From the IMG/VR virus record IMGVR_UViG_3300028654_000001, positions 310,001-374,000 of that record: a stretch of DNA of 64,000 nucleotides; one strand, given 5' to 3'. Under the pieces are notes generated by a model that did not search any database, was not told where the DNA came from, and saw only the letters and a list, made by a program, of their open reading frames with translations. Made by a program: the position numbers and the translations under genes. Origin of the DNA: a virus. Positions 46,502-55,900 of the stretch are shown here, in pieces (the first letter of the stretch is position 1; each line of letters begins with the position of its first letter).

Positions 46502-49500
46502 TCAAAGCTCCTCAGAGTAAATGGAGTCTACTGGATCAGCAGAGGATTCCTTAGCCACCTCTTGCGGCTCAACACCTGGTTTGGATACGTTCTCACCAGG
46601 TGCCAGACCTGCATCAAAAACAAAGGGGCTCATCCCTTTCGGACAGGTAATCTCAAGATTGACTGCTGCTCGAGTCAAGGCCACATAGGCTAGGTTGCGT
46701 TCAGCCTTCATCCGAGACGCTTCCTGAACTGGATCCGGAGGTGGATCATCGGGCTTAGGTTTTCTCTCCATTGGAAAGAGCCCTTTGGGCATGACCACTG
46801 CCACATTCTGCCACTGAGCCCCCTTTACCGAATTATGTACGATTGCCCCACCACTCACGTAATACTCGTGAGGTAGTACCCGAAGACTGAACACCTCTCC
46901 GTGATAGGGCTCTCTTTCAACCTGAAGAACACTCCAGCAAGGTTTGGTCCAAGCCTTCTTAGTCCCAACACCTGTAACGAACTCCGATGATACCACCGGA
47001 AGTTCCATGTAACCACTCAAGAGGTTACATGCTCTAATCAAGAATGCAACACTATAATTGTTCTTCTTCTCTGGACCAAGACCCCTAACATAGAGTGGGT
47101 ACTTGATATCAAGACCATACTCTCTGAGCAAGTTCAAAGCCCTTGGAGCAACGTAGGATTTGGTGCTCTCATGTATAGCATGAAGCTGACCCGAAGAAAG
47201 AATTCGTCCATTTCCTTTTGTATCCTGGTAGGCTTCGAAGGTCACCCCTGGGATCCCATAAATGCCTTGGATAAGGCATTCCATCTTCATGGCTTCCGCC
47301 TTTGTAGAAAACACACCTAAAATCCAACCTGCATCAGCTTTCTCTGTACCTAAACGACCACCAACCCCACCAGCCTTATAGGGGCGTGTAGCAGAAACAC
47401 AGTGTCCAACTCTCCACCAATCCCCACGACGCATTAGATACACAACGTATTTATTCATGAAGCTGTTCGATAGCTTCACCAACAAACGATGATTAGGGGT
47501 TACTCTTGTCGTACTACTATCAGTCACAACCTTGATAAGATCCCCACTATAAGGACGACTACCCCTAACAAAAGCATAACCTTCATGGTGGGTAGTTGTC
47601 TTACTCCTCGGCCCTCGTTTACCCGAACGACCCCAAAAAAGTTGGTTACACCCCTTCATATATGAAGCTAAGCGATGCTTAGACTGGTTTAACTCCCCTA
47701 TCGGAACCCAGCCATCGGTGGTTAGAATCAACTCATCAGGGGGTGAGCAATGAACCGTAGAGAGCGTGATAGCCGGAGGCTTTTCCTTCCTTAGTCCTGG
47801 AGGTAACTCCTGTTGCTTCTTCTCCCACTTGGCAGGATCTACTCTAAGGGTAGCCGCGAGCTTCGAGTACCTAGCCAGCTTTTTGATGTAGCCATGGGCT
47901 AAGGCTGGATCAGTTGCTTCTTTCTGGTCGTTCTCATTGGGATGAGCCAATGAGAACAGGAACTGGACAGCCCCAAGCCCCTTACCTTGATTAGACTTCT
48001 CTTTAACCTTAAGAAGCCCCTCCTCGCCTAACTCATTATGGACGTCAGTTTCCTTGTCATCCTCATCTTCTACGTCCTGTTCATCATCGGAATAGATAGC
48101 GGCATCCTCAGAGATTTGCTCTCGCAAAGTTGCGGTTGCAAAGGATTCTGTTCTGGTTGCGGAATCCCAACTCTTGACCGTTGAGCTGGTATTATCCAAG
48201 ATGTAATTGAGGAGCTCCTCCGTCGTGTGGTTACCCTCAATGTACTCCTGAAGGTCTCTGATACCAGGAGCTATCCCACGTAGGGCATCTGCTAGGTCAT
48301 CAACTATACGACCATAGGCATATTCTGCAGTACTTATACTCTTCCCCTTACGTACCATAGAATCTACGATGGCTGCCCTATAGGGCATCTTAAGACGGTC
48401 AGCCAATACTCGTACATAACGAGAGTCCAGCAAGATGTCAGGTCTGACATTCCTCACGTCTACCCTCTGCTTGCGAGCTACCTCATCAAGGGCTTCGTCT
48501 ACTGCTTTCTCTAGGTCACTGTGACTTAGGCGCACCCCACGATCAGGCTTGGTAAGAATAGAGATGAGAGAGTCCCTCATCTTCTCATAGTCATTCCCGG
48601 TTGCTAGATCAATGTACCCAAGTACCGCTTTGGATTCGGGTGCCTCAAGAAAACCCCTTCCACCTCTACGAATGTAGGGGATCTCATTGATGATGCAAGC
48701 TGTTTCGAAGTCGTTGAGTTCAGCATTAGTCCTAGCTAATACTGCGAAGTCCTCTGTAGCAGCTCCCTCGTCGATATCCTTTCGGTACCGCCCAATGGTG
48801 TCAATAGCAGCTTCAACATTGGAATCCGGAACATTCACTTGAATAGAAGCTTGGCCCGGACTCTTTCTCGGATCAGACTTAGAAGCTATCACCGTTCCGT
48901 CACTGTCACGCTCGATGAGTCTGTTGGCAGCTTCCACAATCTCAGGTTGGCACCGGTAGTTGGTTCGAATGGTGCGAAGAGTCCAACCCTCATCTAAGTT
49001 CTGGAATAGCTCTGGTTTGGCCCCACGGAACTGGTAGATTGCCTGTTTCTCATCACCAACCATCCAAATTGACTTGTCCTTGGAGTCTTGTGGAATATGC
49101 TCAGAGAGCATACCAAAGATCTGGTGCTGAACCGTATTGAGGTCTTGAGCTTCATCCACGAGGATATGATCGAACATACCCTGCATGACTTCCTTAGCCT
49201 TCGGATCACGTCTCAAGATGTCCCTCAGGATCTTGAGCATGTCATCCATATCCCCTAGGCGCTCCTTGCCCCTACGGTTCTTCGACATGAAACTCTCGTA
49301 CGGCTTGGATGGGTTACACGGGGGAAGCCAACCAGGGATATCCCCCTTAAGCCCTAAGTACATCTCGTACCAGATCACAGCCTGAGCTTCAGCTTGTGAG
49401 TTGACGGATGCCTTAGCCTGCTCGAGAGTCACATCATTCCCACGCCAAGCGTTGAGGAGTAACCCTGCCTTCTTTGCCTGAGGTGGATTCTCTACCCACT

Positions 49501-50881
49501 TCCTGGGGTACCCGTAGCGAGATACCAAAGCATCTGGACCACACTCCATCCACATATTTCGGATGGTTAATGAAAGGCTAGAAGGGTTGATGGTTTTCTG
49601 CTTACCCCAAGGAGGGGCTACTAATCTCGGAGGAGTAAGCATCGCTTTCTCCTCTGGGGTCCCAAACCCAGGCTTCCCAGTAGTACCGATTAGGTTCTTG
49701 AACAAGGCGTGCATAGTCCCAACCTGCACCCCAGTGGTACCAACCACACCACTGAGCTTGCCCTTGATCTTGTCCTCCAACTCAACTGCTGCCTTTTTGT
49801 TGAAAGAACAAGCCATGATTCGAGCAGGGTTGACCCTTCCGTCCTTCACTAGATACTCGATACGAGATACCAGGGTCGTCGACTTCCCACTACCGGCGCC
49901 AGCCGCTACTCGAACCCTTCCACCGGTGAGAGCTGCTGCCCTCTGCTCATCATCCAGATGCTGCAATGGTACTGGTATGTTTTGGAGAATATTTGGGTCA
50001 CTGATGGCAGCCACTGCAACCGCAGTGGCAATACCAACAACCTCGGACTGCTTTGGAGGCTCATCAGGTTTTTGATTAATATCAAGAGATTTCTTGGCCG
50101 CAGCGGTAGCATTTACCTGAACAGTAGCCAACATTGCCGATCGGGAGTCTTGGGTGATCTGAGTCTCTTGTGCTCCAACCGCAGCCGATTCCTTGATACT
50201 CGTAGTTGTGAGAGCTATGGAGTCTTGGATCTCATTAGAAGCACTGTCCACCGGCTCTGGAGCAAACTGACCTGACCCTGCCTGCTTAGCCGCATCATCA
50301 ATCCAGTCCCTCATCCGAATGTTCAACATCGGAATTGCAGCAAATATGTCGAGAGCCTTGTCTGCATCGTCCAACATGGAGGCGGCAATGGATTGCTTGA
50401 CCTGTCGAACGTACTTGGGGTTCTCCAAGATCCCCTTCACAGTTGCAGTACCCCCTCGAGTAAGGAGGGTCCTGAACTGCAAGGCCCTTCGAGCGGCTCC
50501 CGCTGGGTTGAAGGCTTTCAGGTTCAGAGCTCTCCGAAGCATTGCCTTCTGTGATGGTTTTTCTAAGTGACTCTCGAGGAAGTCCCCGTAAGCATCAAGT
50601 TGGGTATCCGCCATCCGAAGGATGTGAAGACCCTTCTTGATGAGAGCATCTTCGGTATTATCAACCCCAGAGGTCTCTTCTGCGTACCTCTCGTACGTAT
50701 CCAGAGCCAACAGGAAGATGATGTACTCGGCGACCTGAAACTCACCAACGGGCTCATCTTCACCATCAGCAGGCGGCGCAGCAGCTCTCACCGTTGAGGC
50801 TATCGGAACCAACAGAGGGTTATTCCGAGCCCTAGCAAACAAGTTGGCTTGGGCTGGGCTCTCATCAATAGTCTGGGTCAT
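46502..50881 (-). CDS. UvrD/PcrA-like superfamily 1 helicase containing an intein
   Basis: Start at 50881 is preferred because GGAG lies 6 nt upstream; a TTG at 50914 would add 11 residues. The first ~300 residues are unassigned and phage-specific. The helicase core follows: Q-motif LDDEQRAAALTGG, Walker A VRVAAGAGSGKSTTLV (~residue 325), motif Ia MACSFNKKAAVELEDKI, Walker B HILVDEAQDLN (~572), motif III GDEKQAIYQFRGA, motif IV TNYRCQPEIVEAANRL, and motif V/VI TVH[intein]SVKGAQW plus YVALTRAAVNLEI. The intein splits the conserved TxHxxKGxEW motif, so the helicase should work only after splicing (1153 residues). It translocates 3'-5' on DNA in this family. Placement among tail genes is unusual. 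Confidence 0.9.
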   Translation of the reverse strand: MTQTIDESPAQANLFARARNNPLLVPIASTVRAAAPPADGEDEPVGEFQVAEYIIFLLALDTYERYAEETSGVDNTEDALIKKGLHILRMADTQLDAYGDFLESHLEKPSQKAMLRRALNLKAFNPAGAARRALQFRTLLTRGGTATVKGILENPKYVRQVKQSIAASMLDDADKALDIFAAIPMLNIRMRDWIDDAAKQAGSGQFAPEPVDSASNEIQDSIALTTTSIKESAAVGAQETQITQDSRSAMLATVQVNATAAAKKSLDINQKPDEPPKQSEVVGIATAVAVAAISDPNILQNIPVPLQHLDDEQRAAALTGGRVRVAAGAGSGKSTTLVSRIEYLVKDGRVNPARIMACSFNKKAAVELEDKIKGKLSGVVGTTGVQVGTMHALFKNLIGTTGKPGFGTPEEKAMLTPPRLVAPPWGKQKTINPSSLSLTIRNMWMECGPDALVSRYGYPRKWVENPPQAKKAGLLLNAWRGNDVTLEQAKASVNSQAEAQAVIWYEMYLGLKGDIPGWLPPCNPSKPYESFMSKNRRGKERLGDMDDMLKILRDILRRDPKAKEVMQGMFDHILVDEAQDLNTVQHQIFGMLSEHIPQDSKDKSIWMVGDEKQAIYQFRGAKPELFQNLDEGWTLRTIRTNYRCQPEIVEAANRLIERDSDGTVIASKSDPRKSPGQASIQVNVPDSNVEAAIDTIGRYRKDIDEGAATEDFAVLARTNAELNDFETACIINEIPYIRRGGRGFLEAPESKAVLGYIDLATGNDYEKMRDSLISILTKPDRGVRLSHSDLEKAVDEALDEVARKQRVDVRNVRPDILLDSRYVRVLADRLKMPYRAAIVDSMVRKGKSISTAEYAYGRIVDDLADALRGIAPGIRDLQEYIEGNHTTEELLNYILDNTSSTVKSWDSATRTESFATATLREQISEDAAIYSDDEQDVEDEDDKETDVHNELGEEGLLKVKEKSNQGKGLGAVQFLFSLAHPNENDQKEATDPALAHGYIKKLARYSKLAATLRVDPAKWEKKQQELPPGLRKEKPPAITLSTVHCSPPDELILTTDGWVPIGELNQSKHRLASYMKGCNQLFWGRSGKRGPRSKTTTHHEGYAFVRGSRPYSGDLIKVVTDSSTTRVTPNHRLLVKLSNSFMNKYVVYLMRRGDWWRVGHCVSATRPYKAGGVGGRLGTEKADAGWILGVFSTKAEAMKMECLIQGIYGIPGVTFEAYQDTKGNGRILSSGQLHAIHESTKSYVAPRALNLLREYGLDIKYPLYVRGLGPEKKNNYSVAFLIRACNLLSGYMELPVVSSEFVTGVGTKKAWTKPCWSVLQVEREPYHGEVFSLRVLPHEYYVSGGAIVHNSVKGAQWQNVAVVMPKGLFPMERKPKPDDPPPDPVQEASRMKAERNLAYVALTRAAVNLEITCPKGMSPFVFDAGLAPGENVSKPGVEPQEVAKESSADPVDSIYSEEL
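46832..47749 (-). mobile_element. Intein (306 aa) within helicase motif V
   Basis: Begins with Cys (residue 1045) after TVH and ends HN (Asn1350) before Ser+1 of SVKGAQW. Block A: CSPPDELILTTDGWVPIGEL. Block B: VVTDSSTTRVTPNHRLLV with the T-x-x-H. Block F/G: EPYHGEVFSLRVLPHEYYVS GGAIVHN, with the penultimate His. All residues for protein splicing appear intact. The ~150-residue insert between B and F contains GWILGVFSTKAEAMKMECLI and IYGIPGVTFEAY, an unidentified domain rather than a clear LAGLIDADG pair, so endonuclease activity is uncertain. Confidence 0.9.
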
Positions 50882-50931
50882 CAGATTCTCCGGATCTACG
50901 TAGATGGCTTTCAATAGAAAGGCAAACGGTT

Positions 50932-52842
50932 TTACTTACCGGGCTCCAAAAACCCCTCGTCAATCAACCTTCCTCGAATATATTCGGGGTCTGCATAGGG
51001 TTCGTCCTCCCGAACCAAGAAGTACCTGAGCACTGGGTCGGATTGAATCAGGTTCTCCTTGATCCTATCGCGCTCTTGGAGTGCGAAGAAGAGCTCCTCT
51101 CGTTTGATATACACCGATGGGAATACCCAATGTTGCCACCCATGAAATTCCACTATCAAGTTATGAGATGGGAAGTAACCGTCAAAACGAAAACGATGAC
51201 CTGATGGTGGGTTTACGAATCTCCAAGACTTCCACTCTTGTTCGAATGGTACGCCACCTAAAGCTTTTGACACCGCATCAAGACAGATAGTTTGACGAAT
51301 ACTATGACTAAATGTCTCCAAACCATGTCGTGTGCACTCGCGCTTTACAACCTTGTAGTCCTTCTTGAGTCCAACCATAGCGGAGGCTACAACTACTTTC
51401 CCATTCTTCAACCTAAAAGGTATTAAGTCTTCTTTTTCCAACCTAATGATCTGCCGCTCCACTCTAGCGTCTACATACTTAGTAGAGCTACGAAGTCCAA
51501 TAACATCCATGTATTTTCTCAAAGTTGGGTCACAAATATCGAGATCTTCTGCCATGGTCTTAAGATCCACAGCACCAACTTCATCAAGATACGGAGTAAA
51601 GTCAATCAAGGCTAGGTCCAACCTTGTTGCATCATTCGGAACCCCAGTTTTGATAAGTGAGAGCTTATTTGAGGTGCTTTGGAGACTAGGGTGATCCTCT
51701 TTAGTGAGACCCTTGCTCCATGAAGCCCGACCCTTCATGGCTTCTGCTGCATTAGCCACACGTACATCAGTCTCTTTGGTCAAACCACGATTCCATCCGG
51801 CACTAGCAGACATCTTAGCCTTCACCTCATCGGATAGTTTTCGCCCTCTAAGAGCTGAAGGACCGTGAACTTTAGAACTTAGAGCTATGAGTTTGAAGTT
51901 TGGGTGAATAGCCTCATACCGCCCGACTAGCTCTCGATGCTCACTGTTAACGTGAGAGGTTAGGTTCTCTGCTTGGTAACCGCAGACTTGACAAGTCACA
52001 TAATCTTCCGGTTCTGACTTACCATCCCATTTGGATAAGTCTGCTGCTTCAAGATCAGCTTGTTTACATTCTGGGCATCGAGAATCATGAGTAGAGTAGG
52101 CAAAAAATGCTGAAACTTCAATCTCTTGGTCACAACCTGAACATAATATGGTTTTCGTCTTCCCTTTTGTAGGGAATTTTTCATGAGATTCTCTCGCTGA
52201 CACCCCACGGAGTACTGTCAAAGCTTCAGAACGAATAAGGGCCTCTGGGAACTGCATCCTGTATTGACCAGCATTAATCTTATGTGCTGCCAACAAGTGG
52301 CGAGCTAGGGTTACTGACTTGTGTCCGCAAAGAAGGCAGGTCACGTAATCCTTACTTTCAATCTTCCCCTCCCAAGTCAGGTCCTCTTGAACTTGTAGGT
52401 ACTCCTGGTGATTCACATCAGCAACTTGAGCTAGATGCATTGAAAGTCCTTTTGAACCAGAACACCCAAGACCACACACCGGGCACTGACGGTCAACCCC
52501 TCGTTCTCTATCGGAACAGGTAGGGCAAGTAACTCTGCTTAGTCTAGACCTTGAAAGTATGGTTACTGAAGTAGGGGTACCACATTCCGCACAAGGTTCC
52601 ACTACCTCTTTCATCTTATGGGTTGACCCAGCCCTACTACGCCCACAAGCGACTGCTGCTGCTGATTGTAACTTATTCCCACGAGAATCAAAAGCTTCCT
52701 GCCCAAACTTTTCAACCCACCACTTTCGTAGAGTGTTGGGAGAGACCTCGAGACGTTTTGCTATTGCCTTGAAACCCTCAGTAGACTCAAACAGTGAGTA
52801 GGTATCTAAGGGGGTGGTAGAAGAGTGTTTACCAACGGGCAT
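50932..52842 (-). CDS. Homing-type endonuclease with zinc fingers, NUMOD3 motifs and a PD-(D/E)XK-like domain (636 aa)
   Basis: Domains in order: an N-terminal HTH (GFKAIAKRLEVSPNTLRKWW); CxxC pairs (PCAECG, TCPTCS; CPVCGLGCSGSKGLSMHLAQ); two Ros/MucR-like zinc fingers (YVTCLLCGHKSVTLARHLLA AH... and YVTCQVCGYQAENLTSHVNS EH...); NUMOD3-like repeats (GRKLSDEVKAKMSASAGWNR; GRASWSKGLTKEDH) at ~330-390; a second HTH; and near the C-terminus a nuclease core RFRFDGYFPSHNLIVEFHGW QHW, i.e. D-x(n)-EFxGxxH, as in Vsr/EDxHD-type homing nucleases. It lies directly after the sheath gene, and a hairpin covers its ribosome site. Confidence 0.8.
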   Translation of the reverse strand: MPVGKHSSTTPLDTYSLFESTEGFKAIAKRLEVSPNTLRKWWVEKFGQEAFDSRGNKLQSAAAVACGRSRAGSTHKMKEVVEPCAECGTPTSVTILSRSRLSRVTCPTCSDRERGVDRQCPVCGLGCSGSKGLSMHLAQVADVNHQEYLQVQEDLTWEGKIESKDYVTCLLCGHKSVTLARHLLAAHKINAGQYRMQFPEALIRSEALTVLRGVSARESHEKFPTKGKTKTILCSGCDQEIEVSAFFAYSTHDSRCPECKQADLEAADLSKWDGKSEPEDYVTCQVCGYQAENLTSHVNSEHRELVGRYEAIHPNFKLIALSSKVHGPSALRGRKLSDEVKAKMSASAGWNRGLTKETDVRVANAAEAMKGRASWSKGLTKEDHPSLQSTSNKLSLIKTGVPNDATRLDLALIDFTPYLDEVGAVDLKTMAEDLDICDPTLRKYMDVIGLRSSTKYVDARVERQIIRLEKEDLIPFRLKNGKVVVASAMVGLKKDYKVVKRECTRHGLETFSHSIRQTICLDAVSKALGGVPFEQEWKSWRFVNPPSGHRFRFDGYFPSHNLIVEFHGWQHWVFPSVYIKREELFFALQERDRIKENLIQSDPVLRYFLVREDEPYADPEYIRGRLIDEGFLEPGK

Positions 52843-52848
52843 GACTAA

Positions 52849-52883
52849 ACCTCACTTCGGTATGGATACCACCAAAGTGAGGT
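52849..52883 (-). promoter_or_regulatory. Hairpin after the sheath gene overlapping the endonuclease ribosome-binding site
   Basis: 9-bp arms ACCTCACTT / AAGTGAGGT with a 17-nt loop that can itself fold (GGTAT GG ATACC). In minus-strand RNA the distal arm reads AAGTGAGGT and supplies the GAGG Shine-Dalgarno 7 nt before the ATG at 52842. It could end sheath transcripts (only TTTAG follows) or hide the start. RBS-hiding hairpins regulate T4-type homing genes (family knowledge). Confidence 0.6.
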
Positions 52884-52945
52884 CTGTCAATATTATGTCT
52901 TGAACTACCTTGTAAGTGCTTGAATCAATAAAGGTTTCTTGGGAC

Positions 52946-55900
52946 CTAGATCCTAGCTCTAAGGTTGAATGTTAAGACGATATAGAGCAAGGGAAAAATT
53001 GGAGCATAATATGCTACAGCATTCAATATCGTTGGATCATTAGGATCTACCGTAGCGGCGATACCGGTGAAGGCCGAGACGATCTCCTGCTGGATCAACT
53101 GCTTGAAGAGGGAGGTCATCGAGACCTCGACTTCATTGGTTCGACTCGACAGGAACTTGGTACCTACGTACGCGTCAAGGACTGACCTGGAACTGATCGA
53201 GACGTAGTCAGCGATCTGGGTTACCGTGGGCAACCGGGTCAGGATGTTCGTCATGTTGGTCGTGAGACCCTGACGGATCCGGATGATCGGCTGCAGATCT
53301 TCCAGGATTGTGATACCAGCCGTGGCCGTTTGATTGGCTTCGACCGGATCCATGATCCTGGGAATCTGGGTGAACCCTTGGAGCTGACGCCTCGTGTACG
53401 GGGTAGCAACATCCACAGCCGGGGAGCACACAGCACCGGCGACGGCCGCCGCGAAGAAGGTCCCATCCACCAGAGACTGGTAGGTGTTCCCGAGCTCGTC
53501 GGTGAAGGTGACTACTACCGAATCCGGGTAGAGAGCCACGATTCTCGAACTGAACAAGGACTTCGCAATGGTCTGAGCCACGGTGGGGGTTGTTCCACTG
53601 GCAAATCCGATCATACCCATCCGCTCACTCTGGTTGCGAATGTTTGACATGACTTCACAGTGCTGAGTCAGGTACGAGTACACTGCTGTATCCGTGCTGA
53701 GGGGCACAATGACGTCAGGCTTGACGTTACCGGGAAGAGGAGCAGCCAACCCTTGAATAGCCGTTATGAAGGACTGTGCAGAGGCCTGGTTCGTATTTGG
53801 AACCTTGAGAACCTGCTTGATCCCGACAAGAACAGCACCATTGAGGATGGCCAAGTAGGCACCCAGAGTAACCCTGTTCTCAGCATTGAGTGGGCCGTAA
53901 ACACCCTCAATAGTCTTGAACTGAGAGTACAGCTTCGTCGAGAAGTCCTGCTTCATGTAGTAGTAACTAATGAAGTAGAAATCCCCGTTGGCGGGCTCAA
54001 CCCCAGAAGGATTGAACGTCTCGATGTTAGCTGTGTCATTCACTCCAATCCCAACCGTATTGGCCACGATGGTCTCGAGGCCCGGAATTGAATAGAATGG
54101 CGCTCCTGGATTCACAGAGAATGTCTGTGAAGCAATCAGGGTGAAGTGGCCTGCACTGTCGTAGTGCCCAGTGGTAGACGGTAGAATCGTGAACCTAAGG
54201 CCTGTACGAGCATCCGTATAGGTCTGACCTGGGTACCCTATACCAGATGATCCATTGACCGTATCCGAAGAGGTAACCGCAAATTTGTCGGTGGCATCCT
54301 CACCATCGTCCCCAGAGATCCCAGGAACAATTCCAGTCCCAGTGAGGGTATTGAAGGCCGTAGAGGCTACGAACCCAATGCTGCTGGTGATGCCCGTCGT
54401 CAGGGACTCAATGGTGACATAAGTCTGGCCATTGAGGGTTGACGGATAGGCAACTGCACCAGTATCGAACCCAGATGTGCCCATGAGGGAGTCAACTACC
54501 TCTTGAGCCGATACCAAAGTCTGGCTCGCGAAAGATCCTTGGCTGAACCCAAGGAGGGTATTCGCTGTACCATCACCAATCAGAACTGCAGACTGAGTCT
54601 GATTGGTGTTACTTGTGATCCGGATCTTACCAGCATTTGCTAGAGTACCGTCAGTAGCCGAACCTTGTGAGGTTACTACGGCATTGATCTGTTTAGCAAT
54701 TACACTCGCTGACATTGACTCGATGTCAATCGAAATCGTACCATCGAAGGTAGCTGTTGGGATAATGCTCAACGAACCAGTGCTGGTAGCTGTAACCGAA
54801 ATCACAGTTGTGTCCGCTACCCCTGCAGTTGTGACACCACCAAAGACTACGTCAACTGTACCAGCTGTTGACGTGATGGTAATGGTAATGGTGTAGACTG
54901 CACTAATTATAGCAGCTAGTGGGTTAACCAAAGCTGCTACATTACCAACACCAGCCGTATGGGTGAAGGTATTGTAGGTTGTCGTCCAATTAGTCCCAGT
55001 GTACCCCGTGGTTGGTGTAATCCCATTAGAGAGGGTTGTTGTGAAGTCAACCCCATTGAGCCTCACCTGGAAGGTGTCATTCACACCGGCAACAACTGTA
55101 AAGGGTTCTGCAACTGCTCCCAAGATGGTTGCAGGCTTGTTGACGGATCCTGTAGTTCCAAGAGCCTGTTCAAAGGTCTTGAACCCAAGTAGGGTCTCTG
55201 CCGTGCCTTGAGCAACATAAACTGAGCTGACAGAATCAAACCCACCGGGAAGTGCCCCAGGGGTCGTGTTGCTCTTGATCAGGAAGAAGGTTGAGGTTCC
55301 GCCGAATGCCGGTATAGCTGTTGCAGTGGCGGGAGTGATAACACCACTAATAGCCGATGCAACTGTTGATGGGGTTCCTGATGTCAGGGTTACTGTATGA
55401 GCAACCCCATCAATCACTAGGTTCAGGACATCATCTACCCCAGTGGTGAATACAACATCACCGCCGGTGAGGACAACTGCCTGACTAACCAGAGTAGCAG
55501 GTCTTGTTGTAAGTAGATTGGTGCTTACCGGAGTACTATTGACATTGGTGATCCAAGTCGCTGAAGCTGAGTAGAACGAGTAAGGCTGGGCCCCTTCGTT
55601 CGTGTAGACAGCATTGCGTGCCGGAGCCTGACCAAAGGTCACTGTAACGGTCTCTGAAACTGGTGCCCCAGCTCCCGTGTAGAGTGCATCCGGGATATAT
55701 TCAACACCACGGGGCCACTGCACGATCTCTGAGAGTCCACCCTTGGTTCCGAATCGAACCTGGTATAGGTTCGTATTCAAGAGTGAGGAGAACACGGTGT
55801 ACTGCCCAACCCCTACCGGGCCGGCAACCGTATTGGTCAGGATATAGGTATCATCTTCGATTCGGTTGTAATAGAACGTCGCGTAGACATTCCAATCAGC

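Noticed and set aside
49563-50075. 170-residue plus-strand frame opposite the helicase
   Set aside because: Covers the well-supported helicase core in the other strand.
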